Shown: positions 56,181 to 64,000 of the stretch, one piece after another
Layout: the number at the start of each line of letters is the position of its first letter
How positions within the stretch are numbered: the first letter of the stretch is position 1
Assembly (NCBI GenBank): GCA_913055655.1
Contig: CAJXKA010000003.1
Coordinates: 64,501 to 128,500 of the forward strand
Length of the DNA: 64,000 bases
Direction of reading: 5' to 3'
Source of the DNA: an uncultured Oceanospirillales bacterium
Lineage (GTDB): Bacteria > Pseudomonadota > Gammaproteobacteria > Xanthomonadales > SZUA-36
Program-made: the position numbers and the translations under genes
The notes under the pieces: generated by a model
The model's database searches: none
Told to the model about the DNA's origin: nothing
The model's input: the letters and a program-made list of their open reading frames with translations, nothing else

Positions 56181-57338
56181 TCAATCACTTCCGGGCAGGA
56201 AAATCGCCTGCAGGTCGTTAACGAAACGCCAGCCGAGATCAGAGGGGCGGTAGCCACCTTCCGAAGGCTCCAGCAGGCCCCGCCCGACGGCGTCCGTGAC
56301 GCGCGATTCAACGCGTTGCCAGGGTAGCCCGGTGCGGGCTTCGAAAGCCTCGCGGCGGAACCCATCACGCAGCCGCAAACCATTCAGGAAAAACTCGAAG
56401 ACGCATTCATCCGGGCTGATGGCTTTTTCTTCGGCAACGCGCTCGCCGGCCATGTAGCGCTTCGGGTGACGGGACTTGGCCAGGCGCAGCACGCGATCAT
56501 TCGCGGGGTCCGTGAGCTTCGCGTGCGCGCCGGCGCCGATGCCCAGGTAGTCACCAAAGGCCCAGTAATTCAGGTTGTTGCGGCAACGCGCGTCATCGCG
56601 CGCCCAGGCCGAGACCTCGTACTGCGCAAAGCCCGCGCCGGTGAGCCGCTCCGCGGCGTCGCCCTGCATGTCCCAGGCCGTTTCGTCGTCGGCGATACCA
56701 GGCGGTGGCGCCGCCGCGAAGGCGGTGTTCGGTTCCAGCGTCAGCTGGTAGTGCGACACGTGCGCGGGCCGCGCGGCGATGGCACGCCGCACGTCGGCAT
56801 CCGCCTGCTCGCGTGACTGGCCCGGCAGCGCGTACATCAGGTCGATGTTGAAGTTCTCCAGGCCGGCATCGTGCAGCGAGCCGATGGCGCGCTCCACCTC
56901 GGCGCGCCCGTGGATCCGGCCAATGGCCTTCAGCAGGTCATCGTCGAAGCTCTGCACGCCCAGCGAAACGCGGTTGATGCCGGCGTCGCGGTACGCGGCG
57001 AATCGATCATGTTCGATCGTGCCCGGGTTGGCCTCGAGGGTGATCTCGCAGGCCGGTGACAGCGCGACACGCGCGCGGATGCCGGAAAGCAGCTGGTCGA
57101 CATCCGCCGCGCTGAACAGGCTGGGCGTGCCGCCACCGAAAAAGATGCTGGACACGGGCCGGCCCCAGGTAAGCGGCAGGTCCTGCTCCAGGTCATCCAG
57201 CAATGCCGCGATGTAGGCCTCCGCCGGCAGGTCGCCCTTCAGCGCGTGGGAATTGAAATCACAGTAGGGGCACTTGCGCACGCACCAGGGCAGGTGCACG
57301 TACAGCGCCAGCGGCGGCAGTGACAGCGTGGCGTTCAC
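56181..57338 (-). CDS. hemW: Radical SAM haem chaperone HemW
   Basis: 385 aa. The radical-SAM cluster motif is LPWCVRKCPYCDFNSH (Cys19, Cys23, Cys26). The family motifs SSIFFGGGTPSLFSAADVDQ, EITLEANPGTIEHDRF and GVQSFDDDLLKAIGRIH follow. HemW resembles coproporphyrinogen dehydrogenase but carries haem to targets rather than making it. Third gene of rph-rdgB-hemW, six bases after the rdgB stop. Confidence 0.94.
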   Translation of the reverse strand: MNATLSLPPLALYVHLPWCVRKCPYCDFNSHALKGDLPAEAYIAALLDDLEQDLPLTWGRPVSSIFFGGGTPSLFSAADVDQLLSGIRARVALSPACEITLEANPGTIEHDRFAAYRDAGINRVSLGVQSFDDDLLKAIGRIHGRAEVERAIGSLHDAGLENFNIDLMYALPGQSREQADADVRRAIAARPAHVSHYQLTLEPNTAFAAAPPPGIADDETAWDMQGDAAERLTGAGFAQYEVSAWARDDARCRNNLNYWAFGDYLGIGAGAHAKLTDPANDRVLRLAKSRHPKRYMAGERVAEEKAISPDECVFEFFLNGLRLRDGFRREAFEARTGLPWQRVESRVTDAVGRGLLEPSEGGYRPSDLGWRFVNDLQAIFLPGSD

Positions 57339-57344
57339 GGCCGG

Positions 57345-57959
57345 TCACGATTCCAGCGCGGCGACGAGGGCGGCCACCGCCTGGCCACGGTGGCTGATCC
57401 GGTTTTTCTCCGCGCGGTCCAGTTCCGCGGAACTCAACTCGCCGCCGGCCACGCGGAACAGCGGGTCGTAACCGAAACCACCTTCGCCACGGGGGGCGCG
57501 AAGGATATCGCCATGCCAGCGCGCAGTGGCGATGACGGGCGCGGGGTCCGTGGGCGACCGGGTCAGCACCACGGCACAGAAAAAATAGGCGCGCCGGTCG
57601 TCACCCTGCAGGTCAGCCATGTTCTCCAGCAGGCGGACATTATTGGCCGCGTCGTCGCCATGCCGCCCGGCGTAGCGGGCCGAGTAGATGCCCGGCTCGC
57701 CACCCAGCGCCGGCACCACCAGGCCCGAATCATCGGCGATGGCCGCGCGACCGGTGTGCGCGGCCGCGTGGCGCGCCTTCAACAAAGCGTTCTCGACAAA
57801 AGTGGGCGCGTCTTCTACCGCCTCGGGCGTGTCCCAATCGGACTGCGGCCGCAACCGGTAGCCCAGCGGGCCCAGCATGTCCGCCAGTTCACGCAGCTTG
57901 CCGGCATTGCCGCTGGCCAGGACCAGTTCGGCCCCATTCACTGACACGTCAGGCATCAC
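57345..57959 (-). CDS. rdgB: XTP/dITP diphosphatase (RdgB/HAM1)
   Basis: 204 aa. The N-terminal [18 protein letters not shown] and the central [20 protein letters not shown] followed by RYAG are signatures of the family; [11 protein letters not shown] is the pyrophosphate site. It removes non-canonical purine nucleotides from the pool. Four-base overlap with rph. Confidence 0.95.
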   Translation of the reverse strand: MMPDVSVNGAELVLASGNAGKLRELADMLGPLGYRLRPQSDWDTPEAVEDAPTFVENALLKARHAAAHTGRAAIADDSGLVVPALGGEPGIYSARYAGRHGDDAANNVRLLENMADLQGDDRRAYFFCAVVLTRSPTDPAPVIATARWHGDILRAPRGEGGFGYDPLFRVAGGELSSAELDRAEKNRISHRGQAVAALVAALES

Positions 57960-58672
57960 CCGGCCAGCGCGGCATTCTGCGCTTCCATCAGTTCGCGGAT
58001 GCCCTTTTCCGCCAGGTCGACCAGCGCGTCCAGTTCATCGCGGCGAAAGGCGTGGCCCTCGGCCGTACCCTGCACCTCGATAAAACCACCGCCGTCGTTC
58101 ATGACGACGTTCATGTCCGTCTCGGCGCCGGAGTCTTCCGGGTAGTCCAGGTCCAGCACCGGCGTGTTGCCGAAAATGCCGACCGAAACCGCCGCCACCT
58201 GCCCGTGCACCGGGCTGGTTTCCAGCTTCTTCCTGCGGATCAGGTGCTCACAGGCATCCACCAGGGCCACGTAGGCACCGGTGATGGACGCGGTGCGGGT
58301 GCCGCCGTCGGCCTGGATGACGTCGCAGTCCAACGTGATGGTGCGCTCGCCCAGGGCGCGGCGGTCAACCACGGCGCGCAGTGAACGGCCGATCAGGCGC
58401 TGGATTTCCAGTGTCCGCCCTCCCTGCTTGCCGGCATTGGCCTCGCGCCGCATGCGGCTGCCGGTGGATCGCGGCAGCATGCCGTACTCGGCCGTTACCC
58501 AGCCCTCGTTCTTGCCGCGCAGCCAGGGTGGCACTTTTTCTTCCACCGAGGCGGTGCACAGCACACGGGTGTTGCCGCAACTGATCATGACCGAACCCTC
58601 CGCGTGCATGGTGAAGTTTCGTTCGATGCTGACGGGACGCAGTTCGTCCGCCGCTCTGCCGCTGGGTCTCAT
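57956..58672 (-). CDS. rph: Ribonuclease PH
   Basis: 238 aa. [20 protein letters not shown], then [40 protein letters not shown] and [20 protein letters not shown] are all conserved. It trims tRNA 3' ends by phosphorolysis. First gene of the rph-rdgB-hemW unit and divergent from yicC across 117 bases. Confidence 0.96.
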   Translation of the reverse strand: MRPSGRAADELRPVSIERNFTMHAEGSVMISCGNTRVLCTASVEEKVPPWLRGKNEGWVTAEYGMLPRSTGSRMRREANAGKQGGRTLEIQRLIGRSLRAVVDRRALGERTITLDCDVIQADGGTRTASITGAYVALVDACEHLIRRKKLETSPVHGQVAAVSVGIFGNTPVLDLDYPEDSGAETDMNVVMNDGGGFIEVQGTAEGHAFRRDELDALVDLAEKGIRELMEAQNAALAG

Positions 58673-58789
58673 GGGGCCTCCGGGGTCCGGTTTCAGGAAA
58701 ACGCGCGGTCATTGTTCGCGGGTGTGCGGGTTCCCCGCCACGCGGCGCGCCGGTAACATTGTGCCACCCCCGACCAAGCGGACACCACC

Positions 58790-59659
58790 ATGATCAGGAG
58801 CATGACCGGCTTCGCCAGCCTGGAACGCCAGTTTGAATTCGGCCGACTCAGCTGGGAACTGCGCAGCGTCAACCACCGCTACCTCGAATTCGGCATGCGC
58901 CTGCCGGATGAATTCCGTGTACTGGAACCGAAGGTGCGCGAGTGCCTGTCGCAGCACGTGGGCCGCGGCAAGGTGGACGTCACGCTGCGCTTCCAGGAAG
59001 CGGGCGGACACGCCGGCGCGCAACTGGCGCTGAACGGCGAAATGGCCACCGGCCTGCTGAAAGTCCACACCGACCTGGCTGCCGCCGCCGGGCTCGACCA
59101 GCCGCCCGACCTGACCTCGCTGATGCGCTGGCCCGGGCTGGTGTCCGAGCAATTGCCGGACCCCGCGCCATTGCACCGGGCCGCCCTGGACCTGCTGGCC
59201 GAGGCGGCTTCCGAACTGCGCGAGGCGCGGTCCCGCGAAGGCGCGCAGATCGACGGTATGCTGCGCGAACGCCTGGACGGCGTCGACCACTGGACCGGCC
59301 AGGTACGCGAGTGGCTGCCGGAGATCCGCACCGCGCTGCGCACGCGCATGAGCGAGCGCGTCGCCGAGCTGGCCCAGAATGTCGATGCCGAACGGCTGGA
59401 GCAGGAGGTGGCCGTGCTGGCGCAGAAAATGGACGTCGACGAGGAGTTGGACCGGCTGGACGCCCACGTCGCCGAGACCCGTCGCACGCTCGAACAGGAT
59501 GAGCCGGTCGGCCGCCGGCTGGATTTCCTGATGCAGGAGTTCAACCGCGAATCGAACACCCTCAGCTCGAAATCCGTCGACCCGCGCACCACGCAGGCCG
59601 CGGTGGAACTGAAAGTGCTGATCGAACAGATGCGCGAGCAGGTCCAGAATGTCGAGTAG
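58790..59659 (+). CDS. yicC: YicC family endoribonuclease
   Basis: 289 aa. Begins MIRSMTGFASLERQFEFGRL and ends LKVLIEQMREQVQNVE, both hallmarks of YicC. E. coli YicC cuts RNA, including the RyhB small RNA. Overlaps gmk by 11 bases, the common order in Gammaproteobacteria. Confidence 0.93.
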   Translation: MIRSMTGFASLERQFEFGRLSWELRSVNHRYLEFGMRLPDEFRVLEPKVRECLSQHVGRGKVDVTLRFQEAGGHAGAQLALNGEMATGLLKVHTDLAAAAGLDQPPDLTSLMRWPGLVSEQLPDPAPLHRAALDLLAEAASELREARSREGAQIDGMLRERLDGVDHWTGQVREWLPEIRTALRTRMSERVAELAQNVDAERLEQEVAVLAQKMDVDEELDRLDAHVAETRRTLEQDEPVGRRLDFLMQEFNRESNTLSSKSVDPRTTQAAVELKVLIEQMREQVQNVE

Positions 59660-60281
59660 CGGCGAACTGTTCGTCGTCGCCGCCCCTTCCGGCGCCGGCA
59701 AGACCAGCCTGGTCAATGCACTGGTGGAAGGTGACGAACAGCTCCTCCTGTCGGTGTCGTACACGACCCGGCCCGCCCGGCCCGGCGAAGTCGACGGCGT
59801 TCATTACCATTTCACGCCACCGGAAGCTTTTGCCGGCATGGTGGAGAACGGCGAGTTCCTGGAATGGGCCAACGTGTTCGGCAATTGCTACGGTACCCAC
59901 GAGGGCACCACCCGGGCCGTGCTGGACAGCGGTCGCGACGTGATCCTGGAAATCGACTGGCAGGGCGCGCGCCAGGTACGCGAACGCTTTCCCGGCTGCC
60001 ACGGCATCTTCATCCTGCCGCCGTCCCTGGAGGCCCTGCAGGACCGGCTGGGGCGCCGCGGACAGGACAGCGCCGAGGTGATCGCCGGGCGCATGGAAAA
60101 AGCCCGCGCCGAGATTTCGCACTGCGACGAGTTTGAATTCGTGGTGGTCAACGACGACTTCGATACCGCGCTGGACGAGCTGCGGACACTGGTGGCGGCC
60201 TGCCGCGCCGGCCGGGCACCGGCCAGCGACCGTCACCCGGAACTCCTGGCCTCGTTACTGCGAACGGACCTTCCTGCTTGA
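59649..60281 (+). CDS. gmk: Guanylate kinase
   Basis: 210 aa, with the P-loop VVAAPSGAGKTSL (9-21) and the GMP-binding SVSYTTRPARPGEVDGVHYH. It converts GMP to GDP. The stop overlaps the TTG of the thioesterase gene by four bases. Confidence 0.96.
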   Translation: MSSSGELFVVAAPSGAGKTSLVNALVEGDEQLLLSVSYTTRPARPGEVDGVHYHFTPPEAFAGMVENGEFLEWANVFGNCYGTHEGTTRAVLDSGRDVILEIDWQGARQVRERFPGCHGIFILPPSLEALQDRLGRRGQDSAEVIAGRMEKARAEISHCDEFEFVVVNDDFDTALDELRTLVAACRAGRAPASDRHPELLASLLRTDLPA

Positions 60282-61057
60282 GTACGCTGGCGGAGCTCGT
60301 GGCGGCGTTCGACCCGGACGCCGCGTTTGCGCCACCGGACACGTGGCTGCAGGGCCGCACCCTTTACGGCGGCCTGACCGCGGCGCTGGCGCTGCGCACC
60401 GCAATGCTGAATCATGGTCCCGACCTGCCCGCGGCCAAGGCGGCGCAGGTGCTTTTCGCCGCGCCCGTATCGGGCCCCATGCAGTTCCGATCGAAGGTGC
60501 TGCGCGCCGGGCGGGCCGCCGTTTCGGTGGCGGTCGATGCCCTCGTCGGCGATGACGTTGTCCTGCGCACCGCGTTCGTTTTCGCCGAGCCACGCCCCGG
60601 CGACTTCACCCACGATCGCATCCCGAAACCGGACGTCCCGCCACCGGCGTCGTTGCCCGAACTGCAACCGGATGCGCGCCGGCCGGCATTTTTCAACCGC
60701 TTCGATGTCCGGTTCACCGGCCCGGCCGTGCCGGTCTCCGGGCAGGACACACCCGAGATGCTGGCCTGGGTTCGCCCACGCGGCGACCGCGAGGAACTGG
60801 ACCCGGCGCTAGCCCTGCTGGCCCTTGGCGATTGCCTGCCGCCGGCGGTCATGGCCTCGTTCCGGACGTTCGCGCCGGTCAGTTCACTGAACTGGAATGT
60901 CGATTTCCCGACACCGGCGCGAGCCCAGGACTGGTACCTGCTGCGCTCCACCAGCCTGCAGGCCGACGGTGGCTGGTCCTGGCAGTCCATGAACGCCTGG
61001 CGCGAGGACGGCAGCCTGGCCCTGAACGGCACCCAGACGGTGGCCGTGTTCGCCTGA
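60278..61057 (+). CDS. Acyl-CoA thioesterase family protein (double hot-dog)
   Basis: 259 aa from TTG 60278 (TTGA overlap with the gmk stop). The N-terminal hot-dog half contains TWLQGRTLYGGLTAALALRT and the C-terminal half ALLALGDCLPPAVMASFRTF, SSLNWNVDFPTPA, a layout seen in PF13622-type thioesterases. It should hydrolyse acyl-CoA; chain preference unknown. Its position between gmk and rpoZ is not the common order. Confidence 0.78.
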   Translation: MSTLAELVAAFDPDAAFAPPDTWLQGRTLYGGLTAALALRTAMLNHGPDLPAAKAAQVLFAAPVSGPMQFRSKVLRAGRAAVSVAVDALVGDDVVLRTAFVFAEPRPGDFTHDRIPKPDVPPPASLPELQPDARRPAFFNRFDVRFTGPAVPVSGQDTPEMLAWVRPRGDREELDPALALLALGDCLPPAVMASFRTFAPVSSLNWNVDFPTPARAQDWYLLRSTSLQADGGWSWQSMNAWREDGSLALNGTQTVAVFA

Positions 61058-61159
61058 ACGCGACCATGGCCACAGCGCTGGCGAACAGGCCCCGAAAAAG
61101 CTAAAATTGACCGATTCGACCCCGCGTTTTGTGCGCGAAGAACGTATCAGGAATGACCG

Positions 61160-61423
61160 ATGGCCAGAATTACCGTAGAAGACTGTCTTGAAAACGTCGA
61201 TAACCGTTTCGAACTGGTGCTGACCGCGACCCGTCGCGCCCGCCAGATCGGTCACGGCTCCGACCCGATGGTCGAAGAAGAAAACGACAAGCCCACCGTG
61301 ATCGCACTGCGCGAGATCGCCGAAGGCCTGATGGACGCCGAGAAGGTGGACGTCATCCAGGCCGAGATCGAAGCCGCCGAGGTGTTCGACGCGGTGGAGG
61401 CCGAGGAGGATCCCACGCTCTGA
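61160..61423 (+). CDS. rpoZ: RNA polymerase omega subunit
   Basis: 87 aa. [20 protein letters not shown], then [10 protein letters not shown] and [13 protein letters not shown] are conserved. It supports RNA polymerase assembly and is needed for ppGpp binding. The spoT gene follows after 16 bases. Confidence 0.96.
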   Translation: MARITVEDCLENVDNRFELVLTATRRARQIGHGSDPMVEEENDKPTVIALREIAEGLMDAEKVDVIQAEIEAAEVFDAVEAEEDPTL

Positions 61424-61439
61424 GCGTTGGATCCATGAC

Positions 61440-63569
61440 GTGCTGGCGACCTCGAGCTTTCCGGAATCGGTCCTCGAACTCAGGGACCTGCTGAACACCT
61501 ACCTGGAACCCGACCGGGTCGCCGTTATCCTCCGGGCCTTCGAAGTGGGGGCCCACGCCCACGAAGGGCAGACCCGCAAGACGGGCGAGCCTTACATCAT
61601 GCACCCCGTGGCGGTGGCGAGAATTCTCGCCAACCTGCGCATGGACCACCAGAGCGTGGCCGCCGCGATCCTGCACGACACCATCGAGGACACACCCCTC
61701 ACCAAGGAGGAGATCTCCGACCAGTTCGGTGACGAGATTGCCGCACTGGTGGATGGCGTCACCAAGCTGGACAAGATGAAGTTCCGCACCCGCCACGAGG
61801 CGGACGCGGAGAGCTTCCGCAAGATGCTGCTGGCGATGTCGCGTGACCTGCGCGTCATCTTCATCAAGCTGGCCGACCGGCTGCACAACATGCGCACCCT
61901 GGGTTCGATGTCACCGGATTCGCGCCGCCGCATCGCCCGCGAGACGCTCGACATCTACGCGCCCATCGCCGACCGGCTGGGCATGAACTCGCTGAAATCG
62001 GAGCTCGAGGACCTGGGTTTTGCGCACCTGCACCCCTGGCGTCACCGCACCATTGCCGAGCACGTCCAGGAAGTCACTGGCGACCGCCGCGAGGTGATCG
62101 AGACCATCCGCAAGGCGCTGAAACGCAAGATGAGCGAAGTGGGCGTCCCCTGCCGCATCCTGGGCCGGGAGAAAACGCCGTACAGCATCTACCGCAAGAT
62201 GCAGTCCCGTGACCTGTCCTTTTCCGAGGTCACCGATGTCTACGGTTTCCGCGTCATCACCCACTCGGAACCGCACTGCTACATGGCCCTGGGCGCCGCG
62301 CACGCGCTGTACCAGCCCAAGCCCGGGCGCTTCAAGGATTACATCGCCCTGCCCAAGGCCAATGGCTACCAGTCGCTGCACACGGTGCTGTCCAGCCCGT
62401 ATGGCCTGCCGGTGGAAATCCAGATCCGCACCGAGGAAATGGATATCACCGCCGAGAAGGGCGCGGCCGCGCACTGGCAGTACAAGAGCGGCGAAACCAG
62501 TTCCGTTTCCGCCCAGGTGCGCGCCCGCGAATGGCTGATGCAGCTGGTGGACGTGCAGCGCCACACCGGCGATTCCATGGAGTTCCTGGACGGCGCCAAG
62601 TCGGACCTGTTCCCCGACGACATCTTCGTGTTCACGCCCAAGGGCAAGATCATCGACCTGCGCCGCAATGCCACCGCGCTGGATTTCGCCTACGCCATCC
62701 ACACCGACGTCGGCAACCACACCAGCGCGATCCTCGTCGACAAGGTGGAAGTCCCGCTGTCGACGCACCTGGCCCACGGCCAGACCGTCGAGGTGGTGAC
62801 CGACCCGGACACGCACCCGGTGCCCGAGTGGCTGGATTTCGTGGCCACCGCCAAGGCCCGTACGGCCATCCGCCACTACATCCGTTCCCTGGAACAGAAA
62901 GACACGGTGGCGCTGGGCATGCACCTGCTGGAGACCGCGCTCAGCGCGCGTGGCACGTCGGTGACGGAAATTCCGCAGGCCCAGCTCGACCAGCTGGTCG
63001 CCGACAACCATTTCGAACGCCATGAAGACCTGTACACGAACCTGGCGCTCGGCAACCTGCTGGCCGGCGTGGTCGCCGCCAAGCTGGCGCCCGAAGCCAG
63101 CGGCGTCGGAGAAGGCGAAGTGGCCGAGGCCCTGACCATCGCCGGCCTGGAAGGCAGCGCGGTGGAGTTCGCCGCCTGCTGCCACCCGGTACCGGGCGAC
63201 CCCATCGTCGGCTTCGTCTCTGCCGGCAAGGGCGTGGTCGTGCACCGGGCCAACTGCCGCAATATGCGCGAACTTCGCAAGCACCCGGACCGCTGCCTGG
63301 TGGTGCAATGGGCGCCATTGACCCACGGCATGTACCGCGTCGCATTGCGCCTGACCACGCGCAACGTCCCCGGCGTGCTGGCCAGCCTGACCGCCACGCT
63401 GAACGAGGCCGGCACCAATATCGAGCGTGTCGAGCAACCGGAATCGAACCCCGAAACCGCCACGCTGATGTTCACGATCAGCGTGGAGGACCGTGATCAC
63501 ATGGCCCGGGTGATGCGTCGCCTGCGCCGCAACCGCAACGTCATGAAAGTGAGCCGCATCATCGCATGA
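61440..63569 (+). CDS. spoT: Bifunctional (p)ppGpp synthetase/hydrolase
   Basis: 709 aa from GTG 61440. HD hydrolase site with [19 protein letters not shown] (His79, Asp80). The synthetase part has [20 protein letters not shown] and [13 protein letters not shown] domain ([20 protein letters not shown]), zinc-finger-like [14 protein letters not shown] with His/Cys, and a C-terminal ACT domain ([20 protein letters not shown]) complete the standard plan. Makes and degrades the alarmone in starvation. Stop overlaps ridA by four bases. Confidence 0.96.
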   Translation: MLATSSFPESVLELRDLLNTYLEPDRVAVILRAFEVGAHAHEGQTRKTGEPYIMHPVAVARILANLRMDHQSVAAAILHDTIEDTPLTKEEISDQFGDEIAALVDGVTKLDKMKFRTRHEADAESFRKMLLAMSRDLRVIFIKLADRLHNMRTLGSMSPDSRRRIARETLDIYAPIADRLGMNSLKSELEDLGFAHLHPWRHRTIAEHVQEVTGDRREVIETIRKALKRKMSEVGVPCRILGREKTPYSIYRKMQSRDLSFSEVTDVYGFRVITHSEPHCYMALGAAHALYQPKPGRFKDYIALPKANGYQSLHTVLSSPYGLPVEIQIRTEEMDITAEKGAAAHWQYKSGETSSVSAQVRAREWLMQLVDVQRHTGDSMEFLDGAKSDLFPDDIFVFTPKGKIIDLRRNATALDFAYAIHTDVGNHTSAILVDKVEVPLSTHLAHGQTVEVVTDPDTHPVPEWLDFVATAKARTAIRHYIRSLEQKDTVALGMHLLETALSARGTSVTEIPQAQLDQLVADNHFERHEDLYTNLALGNLLAGVVAAKLAPEASGVGEGEVAEALTIAGLEGSAVEFAACCHPVPGDPIVGFVSAGKGVVVHRANCRNMRELRKHPDRCLVVQWAPLTHGMYRVALRLTTRNVPGVLASLTATLNEAGTNIERVEQPESNPETATLMFTISVEDRDHMARVMRRLRRNRNVMKVSRIIA

Positions 63570-63955
63570 AGACCGTCATTCACACCGATGCCGCACCGGC
63601 GGCCATCGGCACCTACTCCCAGGCCGTGCGCCATGGCGACCTGGTATTCCTGTCCGGCCAGATTCCCCTCGATCCCGCCACGATGGAAGTGGTCGAAGGC
63701 GATATCGAGGCCCAGATCCGGCGCGTGTTCGACAACCTCGCCGCGGTCTGCCAGGCCGCTGGCGCCACCCTCGACAACGTCCTGAAGCTGAACGTCTTCC
63801 TGACCGACATGGGTGACTTCCCGGTGGTCAACGCCGTGATGGGCGAGTATTTCAACGAGCCCTACCCGGCCCGCGCGGCCGTTGGCGTCGCGGCGCTGCC
63901 GAAAGGCGTGGCCGTGGAAATGGAAGCCGTCGTCGCGGCGAATGCCGAAGACTGA
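63566..63955 (+). CDS. ridA: RidA family reactive-imine deaminase
   Basis: 129 aa, four-base overlap with spo[41 protein letters not shown] and [20 protein letters not shown] are conserved; the Arg in PARAAV is the catalytic anchor. Removes 2-aminoacrylate formed by PLP enzymes such as the dehydratase at about 41 kb. Confidence 0.93.
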   Translation: MKTVIHTDAAPAAIGTYSQAVRHGDLVFLSGQIPLDPATMEVVEGDIEAQIRRVFDNLAAVCQAAGATLDNVLKLNVFLTDMGDFPVVNAVMGEYFNEPYPARAAVGVAALPKGVAVEMEAVVAANAED

Positions 63956-64000
63956 ATCGCTGACGACCCTGTCCGGGGTCGGTCCGAAACTGGCCGAAAA
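63942..64000 (+). CDS. recG: ATP-dependent DNA helicase RecG, first codons only
   Basis: An ATG at 63942 inside the ridA 3' end (14-base overlap) opens [19 protein letters not shown] up to the window edge. [10 protein letters not shown] matches the start of RecG, and spoT followed by recG is the usual neighbourhood. Only about 19 residues are visible. Confidence 0.6.
   Translation, partial: MPKTESLTTLSGVGPKLAE

Noticed and set aside
61911..63500. 529-residue frame antisense to spoT
   Set aside because: Shadow of a well-supported gene; composition rich in Gly/Asp/His/Val typical of GC-rich antisense frames.

Overview
The window is a high-GC, densely packed chromosomal segment of a gammaproteobacterium. 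The family-level guess is Xanthomonadales/Wenzhouxiangella-like or a close marine relative, which is inference only. The evidence is the core gene orders rph-rdgB-hemW, yicC-gmk-(thioesterase)-rpoZ-spoT-ridA-recG, pilMNOPQ divergent from mrcA, bfd-bfr, and the presence of glnS, mnmG and gltA. Two large TonB-dependent receptors, a hut-type histidine pathway and a FadE-type acyl-CoA dehydrogenase suggest an aerobic heterotroph that uses proteins and lipids. I saw no rRNA, tRNA, CRISPR array, transposase, integrase or prophage gene.

Region by region: (1) 1-10.2 kb is accessory-like. It holds a cut secreted coiled-coil protein, a TPR protein fused to a 2OG-Fe(II) oxygenase, a secreted DUF547 protein, a TPR-sulfotransferase, a 955-aa TonB-dependent receptor with its own terminator, then a divergent translationally coupled pair: an HxE-type 2OG-Fe(II) oxygenase and a JmjC/cupin protein. 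Three different oxygenases, a sulfotransferase and a receptor in 10 kb are the best candidate here for an undescribed functional unit (modification of a protein, or of an imported compound). (2) 10.2-12.3 kb is an ECF sigma / membrane anti-sigma-like / DUF4097 operon. (3) 12.3-15.5 kb is a TetR regulator divergent from fadE, with an inverted repeat over the fadE promoter. (4) 15.7-22 kb is iron handling: sufT, bfr, bfd, a Fur box, a FecA-like receptor, rppH, and a FecCD permease plus ATPase. (5) 22-30.1 kb carries an MFS protein, an RND pump pair, an M48 protease and LemA. (6) 30.1-36.5 kb has glnS, a dicarboxylate/amino-acid symporter, a YbaK-like deacylase and mnmG, separated by striking palindromic intergenic elements and a possible small RNA. 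(7) 36.5-45.7 kb has two lipoproteins, pepN, a PLP dehydratase, sixA, and a hutG-hutF-DUF938-msrC operon. (8) 45.8-53.8 kb has pilMNOPQ and mrcA. (9) 53.8-64 kb is housekeeping: gltA, rpmE2, hemW, rdgB, rph, yicC, gmk, rpoZ, spoT, ridA and the first codons of recG.

The non-coding DNA is unusually informative. Arrays of 8-bp units (GGTGAGAC / GGGGAATC type) sit at the 3' ends of both fadE and glnS and supply their stop codons. A family of nested palindromes with the core GGCCATCCATGGCC or close variants occurs at about 30.2 kb and twice at about 34.1-34.4 kb. A structured, terminator-ended transcript candidate lies downstream of mnmG.

Protein functions are assigned by reading motifs and overall resemblance to families I know; no database search was run. 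Start codons were moved from the longest open frame where spacing, overlap or a ribosome binding site argued for it.
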